A DNA stretch of 51,900 nucleotides. It comes from an uncultured Acetobacteraceae bacterium. GTDB lineage: Bacteria > Pseudomonadota > Alphaproteobacteria > Acetobacterales > Acetobacteraceae. Shown piece by piece: positions 35,108 through 44,013 of this stretch. Location of the stretch: contig CALMVO010000070.1 in the NCBI GenBank assembly GCA_937873205.1, positions 1 through 51,900 on the forward strand. Direction: 5' to 3'. The position numbers were made by a program, and so were the translations under genes. The number at the start of each line of letters is the position of its first letter. The first letter of the stretch is position 1. The notes under the pieces are model-generated. The model made no database searches. It had not been told where the DNA came from and worked only from the letters and a program-made list of their open reading frames with translations.

Positions 35108-37590
35108 CCAGCTTGGGACAGTGCCTTGGTCTCCTGCAGCAGGATCGTCTGACCGAGGCGGGACCGGTCCGGCGTTGGTCCTCCGCCGATTGGGGTGCCG
35201 AGGCGGGCATGCCCGTGCTCCTGCAGCAGGCGGGCCACCTCGGCGATCGGCTGTGGCGTGCTGAACAGGTAGCCCTGCAGCTCGTCGCAACCCTCAGCCT
35301 GCAGCGTCCGGTGCTGATCCGGCGTCTCGACGCCCTCGGCGTTCACCGCCATGCCGAGCGCGCGGCCAAGGCCGACCACGGCGCGAACGATGGCGATGCA
35401 GTCGTCCTGGTCGGCCATGCCGCGCACGAACGATTGGTCGATCTTGATCTTGTCGAAGGGAAACCTGCGCAGGTAGCTGAGCGAGGAGTAGCCGGTGCCG
35501 AAATCGTCCATCGAGATCCGCACGCCCAGTCGGCGGATCGAATGGAGCGTGTCCAGCACCTGCTCATCGTCCTGCAGCAGGACGGACTCGGTGATCTCGA
35601 GCTCCAGGCGTTGGCACGGCAGCCCACTTTCGGCGAGCGCGCGCTCGACCTGGCCGAGCAGCGTCCCGCCCTTGAACTGCAGCGGCGACAGGTTCACGGC
35701 CAGACTCAACGCGCCGGGCCAGCTGGCCGCATCCCGGCAGGCCTGCCGCAGCACCCATTCGCCAATCCCGGCGATGATGCCGATCTCCTCGGCGACCGGG
35801 ATGAACACGCCCGGGCTCACGAAGCCACGCGCCGGGTGGCGCCACCGCAGCAGCGCCTCGAAGCCGCTGATGCCGCCCGCCGACTGGACGATCGGCTGGT
35901 AGAACACCTCGAACTCGTCCTTGGCGAGCGCGCCGCGCAGGTCGGCCTCCAGCGACCGGCGCATCTGCATGCGCAGGTCCATCTCGGCCTCGAAGAAGCA
36001 CAGGGCGCCTCCGCCCTCGCCCTCGCCCTTGGCCCGATGCAGCGCGAGGCCGGCGGATTTCAACAGCTTGACGGGGTCCGACTGCGCATCGTCGCAGAGG
36101 GTGACGCCAAGGCTGGCACCGATCTGGACCGGTTGACCGTCCAGATCGAACGGCTCGGCAAGGGCGTCGATGATGCGCTGGCCGAGCATCGTCGCGTCCT
36201 GCGGCTGTGCTGCGCCTTCCTGGATGACGGCGAACTCGTCGCCGTCGAGACGGGCAACCAGGTCGCGGTCGTGCGCCGCCGCACGCAGCCGCTCGGTGAC
36301 CAGGCACAGCAGGCGGTCGCCCATCGGATGGCCGAACGTATCGTTCACCACCTTGAAGCGGTCGAGATCGAGCAGCAGCACGGCGATGGTGCCACCACTT
36401 GGCGCGATACCGGTTCCGGTCTGGCCGATCCGCAGCAGTGCCTGCTGCAGGTGTTCGCCAAACAGCAGCCGGTTCGGCAGACCGGTCAGCAGGTCGTGCC
36501 GCGCCATGTGCGCGATCCTGGCCTCGATCGCGCGACGTTCGCTCACGTCCTCGTAGGTCACGACCCAACCACCGCCTTCGATCGCGCGCTGCGACACGGC
36601 GATCTCGCGACCGTCCGGCAGATCACAGGAGAAGCTGTCGAGCCGGCCGGCCTCCACGGTCCTGAACAGGGTCGCGTAGCGCTCATCGGGCAGGATCTCG
36701 ACGATGCCGGCGCCGATTCGCGGCGCGCCGAACATTTCCGCAAAGCGGCGATTGGCGATCGTCAGCCGCCGATCGCCATCGAACAGGCAGAGGCCCTGCA
36801 CCATGTTTGCGAGCGCCGCCTCGAGCCGGGCATGCTGCTCGGCCATGGCGCCGGCATGGCTGGACGCCTGTCTCTCCATCAGCGTCTGGATGCGCGCCAG
36901 CGCCGCGGCGATGCTCTCCTGCATCACCGACAGCGCCCGCAGCAGATTGCCGGTCTCGCCACGCCCGCGCACGCGCGCCCGCGCGCCGATCACGTTGTCG
37001 AGCCGTCCAGCGGCGATGCTCTCGGCGATGTCGACGGCCCGCTGCACCGGCGGCGCGATCAGTTCCCCGATCAGGAAGGTGATCAGCAGGGCGGCGAACA
37101 GGGTGATCGCCAGCATCGTCCAGGTATGGGACCGTTCAGCCGCCACCAGGTTGGCGGCATTGCGGCGGGCCTCGAAGCCGTCGTCGGCGAACAGCTCGAC
37201 CGCCCGCTCGAACTGCGACCTGATCAAGGCGGCATCGAGCTTGGCCGGATTGCCACCGGTCATCGTGAGCGCCCGGTTCAGGTGGGCGCGGAGATCGGCG
37301 ATGGTGGCCTGCTGATGGCCCGACGGCGCACGCTCCACCGCCACCGTCAGGTCCTCGATCAGATCGCGCGCCGGCCGCTTGATCGGCAGCCCGTCCTGGA
37401 TCGCGCGCTCGACGTCGACGAAGTCGATCTGCGCCGAGCGCAGGTAGTTCATGGACATGAATTCGTCATCGTAGACGCCGAGCGCCAGCGCGCCCAGGCG
37501 CTGCTCCGAACGTTGCGCGAACAGCGCGAGTATGATCGTCAGCAGGGCCAGCGCGAAGCAGCCGCTGAAGATCTTCAGCCTGATCGGCAT
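35104..37590 (-). CDS. Membrane GGDEF-EAL protein with HAMP and PAS domains
   Basis: An 828-residue c-di-GMP enzyme, last gene of a four-gene operon. A first membrane segment (GCFALALLTIILALFA, residues 10-25), a periplasmic helical sensor domain, a second segment (MLAITLFAALLITFLIGELI, about 158-177), a HAMP linker, a PAS domain (MVQGLCLFDGDRRLTIANRR), GGDEF and EAL domains follow. The GGDEF site is altered to LDGDEF. The EAL site is intact: EALLRW, VNLSPLQFK, LEITES, DDFGTGYSS, IKIDQSF, AEGVE, LQGYLF. It is probably mainly a phosphodiesterase, with the GGDEF domain regulatory. Its last codons run into repeat copy 2, which supplies the stop. Confidence 0.9.
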   Translation of the reverse strand: MPIRLKIFSGCFALALLTIILALFAQRSEQRLGALALGVYDDEFMSMNYLRSAQIDFVDVERAIQDGLPIKRPARDLIEDLTVAVERAPSGHQQATIADLRAHLNRALTMTGGNPAKLDAALIRSQFERAVELFADDGFEARRNAANLVAAERSHTWTMLAITLFAALLITFLIGELIAPPVQRAVDIAESIAAGRLDNVIGARARVRGRGETGNLLRALSVMQESIAAALARIQTLMERQASSHAGAMAEQHARLEAALANMVQGLCLFDGDRRLTIANRRFAEMFGAPRIGAGIVEILPDERYATLFRTVEAGRLDSFSCDLPDGREIAVSQRAIEGGGWVVTYEDVSERRAIEARIAHMARHDLLTGLPNRLLFGEHLQQALLRIGQTGTGIAPSGGTIAVLLLDLDRFKVVNDTFGHPMGDRLLCLVTERLRAAAHDRDLVARLDGDEFAVIQEGAAQPQDATMLGQRIIDALAEPFDLDGQPVQIGASLGVTLCDDAQSDPVKLLKSAGLALHRAKGEGEGGGALCFFEAEMDLRMQMRRSLEADLRGALAKDEFEVFYQPIVQSAGGISGFEALLRWRHPARGFVSPGVFIPVAEEIGIIAGIGEWVLRQACRDAASWPGALSLAVNLSPLQFKGGTLLGQVERALAESGLPCQRLELEITESVLLQDDEQVLDTLHSIRRLGVRISMDDFGTGYSSLSYLRRFPFDKIKIDQSFVRGMADQDDCIAIVRAVVGLGRALGMAVNAEGVETPDQHRTLQAEGCDELQGYLFSTPQPIAEVARLLQEHGHARLGTPIGGGPTPDRSRLGQTILLQETKALSQAG

Positions 37591-37618
37591 CAGCCCGGAT
37601 CCCGTGACGCCCGGCCGA

Positions 37619-37969
37619 TCACTTGACGGTCACCTGCAACACCATGCGCGGATGAATGTGGCAGCGTACCTCGAACGTGCCGGCCTTGGCGAAGCGCACG
37701 TCGACGGTCTGGCCGGGCTGCTGCTCGTCGGACTCGTAGGTCATGGTCGGCGCGTTGACGTAGATCTGGTGGACGAACTCGTCGTCGTTCTCCAACCGGA
37801 GGATGCCGCCAAGCGGTACCGTGACCGAGGCGGCCGTGAAGGCGCGGTCGCGTTGCGAGACCGATACGACGATGTCCGCACCCAGGCAGGCGCCACCGGC
37901 GAGAACGAGTGCCGCGATCGCGGCGGCAGGGGACCGCCATGCGCGGCGGATCAGATTGGGGACGGTCAT
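37619..37969 (-). CDS. Exported cupredoxin-domain protein
   Basis: A 116-residue periplasmic blue-copper-like protein. A signal peptide (RRAWRSPAAAIAALVLAGGA) precedes a plastocyanin-like domain. Type-1 copper ligands can be assigned to His in EFVHQIYVN and Cys, His and Met in RCHIHPRM. This type is often annotated as methylamine utilisation protein (MauL-like). It begins six bases after the hemoglobin stop and ends 28 bases before the GGDEF-EAL gene, so it is cotranscribed with both. Confidence 0.85.
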   Translation of the reverse strand: MTVPNLIRRAWRSPAAAIAALVLAGGACLGADIVVSVSQRDRAFTAASVTVPLGGILRLENDDEFVHQIYVNAPTMTYESDEQQPGQTVDVRFAKAGTFEVRCHIHPRMVLQVTVK

Positions 37970-37975
37970 GGCCGG

Positions 37976-38452
37976 CTACCGCGTGATGATCTGGTGGGCG
38001 AGCGGCGCCAGGCGCGCCATCAACCGGTTCTGGGTCCAGTTCGAGACGCCGTCCCGGGTCATGACGATCTCAGTATCCTCGGCGACTGCATCGAAGCTCG
38101 CCTGGTCGATCTTCAGGCCTTTGTGGGACGCGGCCATCGAGCGGCCCTTGTAGGTGCAGGGGCCGTCGGTCAGCATGCAGAGATAGGTCGCAAGCCTCGA
38201 CTTCAGCCAATCCCGGTTGATATTGTCGAAATCCGCACGCAGGCGTGGATCGGTCATGTAGAGCGTGACAACGCCGTCCACGATCCGATCGACGCCGGAT
38301 CGGCCGCCGAGATCGTCGAACAGGGTCGAGGCCTGCGCGCTCTGGGGCGGTGCGAGACAGAGCAACAGGACGGCGGCCAGCGCGAACGTGCCAGCCTTCC
38401 GCGGATGCGGCCGCGCCGAATGACCAGTATCGGCCAATCCAACCTCCCTCAT
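37976..38452 (-). CDS. Exported group 1 truncated hemoglobin
   Basis: A 158-residue protein with an N-terminal signal (AGTFALAAVLLLCLAPPQSAQA), then a group 1 truncated-hemoglobin fold: TLFDDLGGRSGVDRIVDGVV (helices A-B), FDNINRDWLKSRLATYLCML, and the proximal-histidine region MAASHKGLKI. Most truncated hemoglobins are cytoplasmic; the signal peptide puts this one in the periplasm. Its ATG overlaps the stop of the DUF3034 gene (ATGA), so they are coupled. Possible roles are O2 or NO sensing or scavenging linked to the membrane GGDEF-EAL protein; this is inference. Confidence 0.88.
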   Translation of the reverse strand: MREVGLADTGHSARPHPRKAGTFALAAVLLLCLAPPQSAQASTLFDDLGGRSGVDRIVDGVVTLYMTDPRLRADFDNINRDWLKSRLATYLCMLTDGPCTYKGRSMAASHKGLKIDQASFDAVAEDTEIVMTRDGVSNWTQNRLMARLAPLAHQIITR

Positions 38453-39354
38453 AATCCGATCTGCAATGATATGTAGGCGCCCTGCTGGCGCCCCTGGCCG
38501 GCGATGTCACCAAGATCGGCGAAGGCCAGCGTTCCGGATACGTGATGATCGATGAAGTAGACCACGAACAAGTCGTAGGCATCGTCCTCGCGGGCGAAGC
38601 CGAGATTGTCCGGCTTGGTGCGAAGGTCGGCGCCCACCGCGAAGCGGCGACTGACCAGGAAGGCGGCGGACCCCTCGAACTCGGCGTGATAGGAGTCGCT
38701 GCGGTCGCCACCGAAGCCGAGCAGGCCGAACTGGTTCGCCTTCGTGGCGCGCACGGTCGCATCGACCAGCAGGCTCTGCGCCAGGAACAGCTTGGTGGCG
38801 GCGGCATAGAAGTCGGTGCCGGTGGCGCTGCGCGCGCCGAGTGCGCGCAGCAGATCGGCATGGTCGGCGACCTTGACCTGGGTGCCGACCGAGAGTTCCG
38901 GCGTCCAGCGGTCCTGGTCGTAGACGATGTTGCCCAGCAGCCGCGTCTTCAGGCCGTAGATGTCCTGATGGAACTGGTAGCCGTCGCCCAGGCCGAGACG
39001 GCGGCCGGTGTCGCCGGTGTCGAACCACTGATGCGTGTAGGACAGCTCGACGCGGTCGTAGAGGCCGACGCCGGCGCCGGCCGCGTGCAGGGTGAAGTCG
39101 GGCAGGGGCACGGCGGTGTAGTGCAGGTTGCCGCCGATCGCGTCATTCGTCTCGTAGCCGGTGATCACCGCCCACGGCACGAGGCCGCTCCCGGCGGCGC
39201 CCTCGACCTCGGTGACGCCGGACGTCGCCAGCAACCGTCCGCTGCCCTGTGCCCGGGCGCCGTCGCGGGGAAGGACCGCGAGGGACGCCGCCAGCAGCAG
39301 CAGGGCGATCGATCCGATGCCAGGAAGATCGCGTGGCCGTAAACGCACCGTCAT
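38449..39354 (-). CDS. DUF3034 family outer-membrane-like protein
   Basis: A 301-residue DUF3034 protein, first gene of the operon. A signal peptide (IGSIALLLLAASLAVLPRDG, ending ARAQ) is followed by alternating strands such as GLVPWAVITGYETNDAIGGN, DRVELSYTHQWFDTG, and a terminal SLQIGL, a beta-barrel-like pattern ending in a hydrophobic residue. The family has no assigned function. The ATG at 39354 is preferred to an in-frame TTG at 39366. The upstream region is shared with the convergent end of the tannase gene only at a distance of about 100 bases. Confidence 0.85.
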   Translation of the reverse strand: MTVRLRPRDLPGIGSIALLLLAASLAVLPRDGARAQGSGRLLATSGVTEVEGAAGSGLVPWAVITGYETNDAIGGNLHYTAVPLPDFTLHAAGAGVGLYDRVELSYTHQWFDTGDTGRRLGLGDGYQFHQDIYGLKTRLLGNIVYDQDRWTPELSVGTQVKVADHADLLRALGARSATGTDFYAAATKLFLAQSLLVDATVRATKANQFGLLGFGGDRSDSYHAEFEGSAAFLVSRRFAVGADLRTKPDNLGFAREDDAYDLFVVYFIDHHVSGTLAFADLGDIAGQGRQQGAYISLQIGL

Positions 39355-39457
39355 CCCATGCCGCAAGTTGACCCGGCATAGGATGACGTGGACTGCTTAA
39401 GATTGTGTTCCCGGCCAGATGCTCGGCATCGGCGGCCTGCGTGGCAGGTGCTCCGTC

Positions 39458-41143
39458 CTATCCGCCGCTGCCGAACCCGTCGGTCGGCGGCTCGCACCGG
39501 AAGCTCGACGCCCGCGCGGCGTCGCCGGTCCCGTCATAGACCGCCAGCTGCGGGTATGGGCAGAGCGGGCGTTGGATCGAGACCGGCTGGGTCGGGTCGT
39601 CATCATTGGCGAACGCGCTCGCGATCAGCCGGTGCGGCGCCACGCCGTTCTCGGTCCAGTCCATCAACGCGCTGAGGGCGTCATGGTCCGGATCTCCCGA
39701 GACCGGCACCTGGTTGCCGGCATCGTTCTCGGCCCCGATGTCCACCGGGCCGAACGAGTTGGCGCCGCAATGACCGACGCCCGGCATCATGAACAGCCGG
39801 TAGAAGTCCTGCACCTGGGCCAGGTCGCCGCCGCCGACGGCATCGACCACCATCCGGTAGTACCTGGTCTCCCAGCCCGCGGTGAAGCTGGCATCGTCCC
39901 AGCCATGGTACTGGATCAGCTTGCCGCCGGCGGCCTTGAACGGGCGCAGATCCGGATCGACCGAGTTGATGATGCCGAGCGTCTTGTCCACCTTGGGCAG
40001 GTCACGATGCAGGTCGAAGGTCGAGCCGTCCCAGGTCGGGTCGTTCAGCCCGAGCTGGAAGGTGGCGAGCGCGAAGCCGTTCAGCCCGACATCGCGCTTG
40101 GCGCCGATCTGGGTGTATTCCGAGCCGCGCTCCATGCCGGAGACGACGTACCGGCCGGTGACGGGGTCGCGCACCGGATCGAGGTTGGCCTGGATCGAGT
40201 CCGCTTGCGCCGAGGTGATGCAGGTGGCGGGATCCTGGCCGGACTTGCAGACCAGGACGTACGGGTTCCAGTGGCAGGCCGGCACGTTGGTGATCAGGCC
40301 GTCGACTAGGCCGTCCTTGCCGTCGCAGGCCTGCGTCACCGACTGCAGCGACAGGTCGAGGATCGCGTTGCCGGCCGCACCCTGGATGCCGCTGCTCTCA
40401 AGGTTCTTGCCGTAGACCAGAAGCTCGGCGGAGGAATGGGTCCAGTAGCTGGCGACGCCGCCGATCAGGATGCCCTTGAAGTCGGCGGGGAACTGCTGCG
40501 CCTCGCGCATGCCCTCGCGGCCGCCATCGGAGCAGCTGTTGAAGTAGGCCACCCGTTGCGGCGTCCCGTAGTACTGGGCGATCAGCAGCTTGGCGTTCAC
40601 GGCCAGCTCGTGCACGGCGCGGTAGGCGAAGTCCTCGATCTTGGCAGGATGGCCGAAGCCCCAGCTGACGTTGTTGGAGGCGGTGGGCGTGCCCGGATGA
40701 CCGTCGTCGGTGGCGGCGGTGGCAAAGCCCGCCTGGAGCTGCGGCGCCATCTCGCTGAGGTAGATGCCGCTGCCCCAACCATGGTTGCCGACCTGCTGGT
40801 AACGTCCGTTCCAGGTCCGCTCCGGCAGCCAGACCTCGATCACGATCGACGAGTCCGGCACCGGGCTGATCGTGGCGCTGACGCGGCAGAAGGCCGGCAG
40901 GTTGGTGAAGGCCACCGTGCTGCCGGGCGGCTGATAGGTGCCGGCCGGGATCGACTGGGCGGCCTGGATCGTCACGTTCGGCAGCGTGGCGTCGAGCAGC
41001 CGCTCGCAATCGCCGGCAAATGCCGCCGAGCCGGACGCCGCCAGGGCCGCGCCGCCGAGCAGGCAGGCGCGCAGCGTGGCGACCTCGAGCGGCGAGCGAC
41101 ACGGTCGTCCATACCGGATGGGTGGCGTCTCTTGGTGGTGCAT
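39458..41143 (-). CDS. Tannase/feruloyl esterase family protein
   Basis: A 561-residue exported esterase. A signal peptide (RACLLGGAALAASGSAAFAG) is followed by the tannase fold with the family's CS-D-HC catalytic arrangement: Cys-Ser in YFNSCSDGGREGM, Asp in YHGWDDASF, and His-Cys in MPGVGHCGANS, with the two cysteines expected to form the disulfide that links Ser and His. A lid domain with several cysteines (ACHWNPYVLVCKSGQDPATC) lies between. GGGGGAG precedes the ATG at 41143. Likely substrates are plant phenolic esters, consistent with an organism that also carries aromatic-degradation genes. Confidence 0.9.
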   Translation of the reverse strand: MHHQETPPIRYGRPCRSPLEVATLRACLLGGAALAASGSAAFAGDCERLLDATLPNVTIQAAQSIPAGTYQPPGSTVAFTNLPAFCRVSATISPVPDSSIVIEVWLPERTWNGRYQQVGNHGWGSGIYLSEMAPQLQAGFATAATDDGHPGTPTASNNVSWGFGHPAKIEDFAYRAVHELAVNAKLLIAQYYGTPQRVAYFNSCSDGGREGMREAQQFPADFKGILIGGVASYWTHSSAELLVYGKNLESSGIQGAAGNAILDLSLQSVTQACDGKDGLVDGLITNVPACHWNPYVLVCKSGQDPATCITSAQADSIQANLDPVRDPVTGRYVVSGMERGSEYTQIGAKRDVGLNGFALATFQLGLNDPTWDGSTFDLHRDLPKVDKTLGIINSVDPDLRPFKAAGGKLIQYHGWDDASFTAGWETRYYRMVVDAVGGGDLAQVQDFYRLFMMPGVGHCGANSFGPVDIGAENDAGNQVPVSGDPDHDALSALMDWTENGVAPHRLIASAFANDDDPTQPVSIQRPLCPYPQLAVYDGTGDAARASSFRCEPPTDGFGSGG

Positions 41144-41482
41144 CGATCTCCCCCTGGGCCGTGAGATGGCCCGATCTTCTTGATCGAGGGTCGCCGCGCG
41201 CCACGGCCGGTCGTCGCCGCCGACCGGATGCGCGATCGTCCCTGCGCGAACCATCGGATTTTCCGATTGTGGACGGCGAGCAACCATCATCCCGAACTAT
41301 GACCGGCAGGCACGTTGTTAAGGCATACCTGCCATCTGCCCAGATCGCGACGCCTGCCTGGATCGCGGCGGGCTGTCGCTCCCGGTGATCGCGGGCGGCG
41401 GACGGTCAGTCTGCGGAGCTGGCCTGGTGATGGACGGCCCATCCTTCGCCGGCACAGGATGACGCGGAGTCAGGGGGCCGTT

Positions 41483-42343
41483 ATGCACCGTTTCGGAAAC
41501 GACCGCCTGCGGGTCGCGGTCAGGGCGGAGGGTGCGGAGCTCATCTCGCTGCGCACCGGGGCCGGGGAGGAGCTGCTGTGGCAGGCCGGCCCGGAATGGC
41601 CGCGGCACGCGCCGGTGCTGTTCCCGATCGTCGGCAGGCTGGCCAACGACACGCTGCGCCATGCCGGCCGCACGATGCGGCTGACCCAGCACGGCTTCGC
41701 GCGCGACCGCCGCTTCGAGTGGCTGGCGCGCGAGGACGATGGCTGCCGGCTGCTGCTGGAGGACGATGCCGGGAGCCGGGCGATGTTCCCGTTCGGGTTC
41801 CGACTCGAGGTCGGCTACCGGCTCGAGGGCGGGCGGCTCGCGGTCGAGTACGGGCTGCGCAACACCGGCACCGACGTGCTGCCGGCGTCGTTGGGTGCGC
41901 ATCCGGCGTTTCGCTGGCCGCTCCGGGACGGGCTCGACCCGCTGGCGCACCGGCTGGTGTTCGCGGAGCCAGAACCAGCCCCGGTCCGGCGCGTCGCCGG
42001 CGGGCTGCTGCGCCCGGACGCGGAGGCCAGCCCGATCCAGGGCCGCGTGCTGGCGCTGCGCCCGGGGCTGTTCGCGGACGACGCGCTGATCCTGGACCGG
42101 CCGGCGAGCCGCTCGGTGACCTACGGAGTCGAGGGCGGCCCGGCGCTGGAGGTCGCCTGGCACGGCATGACGCAGCTCGGCATCTGGTCGAAGCCGGGGG
42201 CGGCCTTCCTCTGCATCGAGCCGTGGCACGGGCTCGCGGACCCTGCCGGGTACGACGGCGACTTCGTGGACAAGCCGTTCCTGATGCGGCTGCGGCCGGG
42301 CGAGAGCGCCCGGCTGGGCTGGAGCGTGGCGCTCCCCGCGTGA
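41483..42343 (+). CDS. Aldose 1-epimerase family protein
   Basis: A 286-residue mutarotase-like protein of the LacX/YihR-type group. Family blocks are VLFPIVGRLANDTLRHAGR, LTQHGFARDRRFEWLA, ASLGAHPAFRWPL (general-acid histidine region), LGIWSKPGAAFLCIEPWHGL with the catalytic Glu-type position, and DKPFLMRLRPGES. GGGGG lies about seven bases before this ATG; an in-frame ATG at 41459 is an alternative. It stands alone, followed after 52 bases by the ABM-like gene. Confidence 0.85.
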   Translation: MHRFGNDRLRVAVRAEGAELISLRTGAGEELLWQAGPEWPRHAPVLFPIVGRLANDTLRHAGRTMRLTQHGFARDRRFEWLAREDDGCRLLLEDDAGSRAMFPFGFRLEVGYRLEGGRLAVEYGLRNTGTDVLPASLGAHPAFRWPLRDGLDPLAHRLVFAEPEPAPVRRVAGGLLRPDAEASPIQGRVLALRPGLFADDALILDRPASRSVTYGVEGGPALEVAWHGMTQLGIWSKPGAAFLCIEPWHGLADPAGYDGDFVDKPFLMRLRPGESARLGWSVALPA

Positions 42344-42395
42344 AACCGTCTCGCCCTCCCATGGGTTGAGGTGGTAACGGAATCAGGAGAATTGG

Positions 42396-43076
42396 ATGCC
42401 CAAGGCCCTGCTGGTGGAGATCGAGGCGAGACCAGCCGCCGCGGCCGGGATCGCCGACTTCCTGCGCCAGGCGCTCGCCGCCGCGGAGAGCGAGCCGCAG
42501 ACCCGTGACTGGTATGCGCTGCGCTTCGACGAGCAGAATTTCGCCATCTTCGACACCTTCGACGGCAGCCTGGGCCAGCTCCGGCACCTGGCCGGGTCGA
42601 TCGGCCGCGGGCTCGTGTTCAAGAGCTTCACCAGCCTCGCCGGCATGCCCGACATCTCCAGCGCCGAGCTGATCGCCGCCCGGCTGCCGACAGACACCAT
42701 CCCGGCCAAGCTGGCGCTGTGCGCCACCATCGAGACCAGGCTGGGCCAGGGCCGCGACTTCGGCGAATACCTGGTCGAGGCGAAGGAGATGGTGGACCTG
42801 GAGCCCGGCACGCTCGCCTGGTACGCGATCCGCACCAGCCCGAACGGGTTCGGAATCGTCGCCGTGTTCGCCGACGAGGCGGCACGGGGGGCGCACCTGC
42901 ACGGCGAGGCGGCCGCCGGGATGCAGCGGCTGGTGGGACGCTACTTCGATACCGCACCCGAGATGCGGCCGGCCGAGGTGCTGGCCTGCAAGCAGTCGGG
43001 CTGGGTCCGCATGGTCTCAGCCTCGGAGGAGATGCATCCCGAACAGTCCCCGCGGATCGGTCCAGAAGCCGGCTGA
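42396..43076 (+). CDS. Tandem ABM-like (dimeric alpha/beta barrel) protein
   Basis: A 226-residue protein containing two similar halves, each like an antibiotic-biosynthesis-monooxygenase ferredoxin-like fold. Half 1 has ADFLRQALAAAESEPQTRDW, YALRFDEQNFAIFDTF. Half 2 has GEYLVEAKEMVDLEPGTLAW, YAIRTSPNGFGIVAVF. AGGAGA lies six bases before the ATG. The C-terminal 20 codons overlap the 3' end of the convergent egtD gene. Enzyme activity is not established; such proteins are often heme-degrading or quinone-forming monooxygenases, or of unknown role. Confidence 0.7.
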   Translation: MPKALLVEIEARPAAAAGIADFLRQALAAAESEPQTRDWYALRFDEQNFAIFDTFDGSLGQLRHLAGSIGRGLVFKSFTSLAGMPDISSAELIAARLPTDTIPAKLALCATIETRLGQGRDFGEYLVEAKEMVDLEPGTLAWYAIRTSPNGFGIVAVFADEAARGAHLHGEAAAGMQRLVGRYFDTAPEMRPAEVLACKQSGWVRMVSASEEMHPEQSPRIGPEAG

Positions 43077-43985
43077 ACGCCAGCCGGCCTTGGTCGCGAG
43101 GGCGAGGAAGCTCTCGCGCGTGTGCTTGTAGCTGTCCTCGGTATGGATGGTCTCGCCAGCGGCGAAGGCGATGGCGCGGCCGCCCAGCCGCACCGTCTGC
43201 GCGGCACGGCTCTGCAGGTGCATCTCGATGCGGCCCTCGTGGATGTTCCAGATCGCGCGGTGCGCGAAGGCGTCGGGATCGAAATCGGCGCCGGTCAGCC
43301 GGTTCACGTGGCACAGGATGTTGCGGTTGAACGCGGCGGTGACGCCGGCGGCATCGTCGTAGGCCGGGATCATCGCCGACGGATCCTTGCGCAGGTCGGT
43401 GCCGACGACGAAGGCCGGCGCGTCCGTGCCGGCCAGTGTGGCGCGCACCCCGCGCAGGAATTGCACCACCATCGGCGGTCGGAAGTTGCCGATGGTGGAG
43501 CCCGGAAAGAAGCCGAACGCCGGACGGCCCCGCACGGCGTCCGGCAGGGCGAGCGGCAGCAGGAAGTCGGCGACGACCGGTCGCACCGTAAGGCCGGGAT
43601 GGCTCGCGTGCAGGCGGCCTTCCATCGCCGCCAGCGCCGCCGGCGCGATGTCGATCGGCACGTAAGCCGCGAAGTGGGCGGCCTCGGCGTTGAGCAGCCG
43701 CACGGCCTTGGCCTCGTCGGAAGCGCCGTATTCGACCAGGACGGAACCATACGGCGCATGGGACGCGATCTCGGCTGCGTGCCGATCCAGCAGCGCCATC
43801 TCGGCGCGGGTGACGTAATACTCCGGGAGCTGGGTGATCCGGCCGAACAGCGCGCACCCGGCCTCGTCGTAGAAGAGCCGAGCCGGCAGCGCCTTCTGCG
43901 GCTCTGACAGAGCGGCCGCGATCTCTGCAATCGTCGGATCGGTCGCGATCGGCACGAGGCCGGCGGCTGGGCTGTCGTCGGGCAT
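43017..43985 (-). CDS. egtD: L-histidine N(alpha)-methyltransferase EgtD
   Basis: A 322-residue SAM-dependent enzyme that trimethylates histidine to hercynine, the first step of ergothioneine synthesis. It shows KALPARLFYDEAGCALFGRI, LPEYYVTRAEMALLDRHA, the SAM-binding VLVEYGASDEAKAVRLL, FFPGSTIGNF, and the histidine-binding end ETIHTEDSYKHTRESFLALA. GAGGA precedes the ATG. It follows egtB in the same operon after 28 bases. Its 3' end overlaps the convergent ABM-like gene by 60 bases. Confidence 0.95.
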   Translation of the reverse strand: MPDDSPAAGLVPIATDPTIAEIAAALSEPQKALPARLFYDEAGCALFGRITQLPEYYVTRAEMALLDRHAAEIASHAPYGSVLVEYGASDEAKAVRLLNAEAAHFAAYVPIDIAPAALAAMEGRLHASHPGLTVRPVVADFLLPLALPDAVRGRPAFGFFPGSTIGNFRPPMVVQFLRGVRATLAGTDAPAFVVGTDLRKDPSAMIPAYDDAAGVTAAFNRNILCHVNRLTGADFDPDAFAHRAIWNIHEGRIEMHLQSRAAQTVRLGGRAIAFAAGETIHTEDSYKHTRESFLALATKAGWRSAGFWTDPRGLFGMHLLRG

Positions 43986-44013
43986 CCGGAAGGTCCTCGG
44001 CAGGCGGGAGGGG

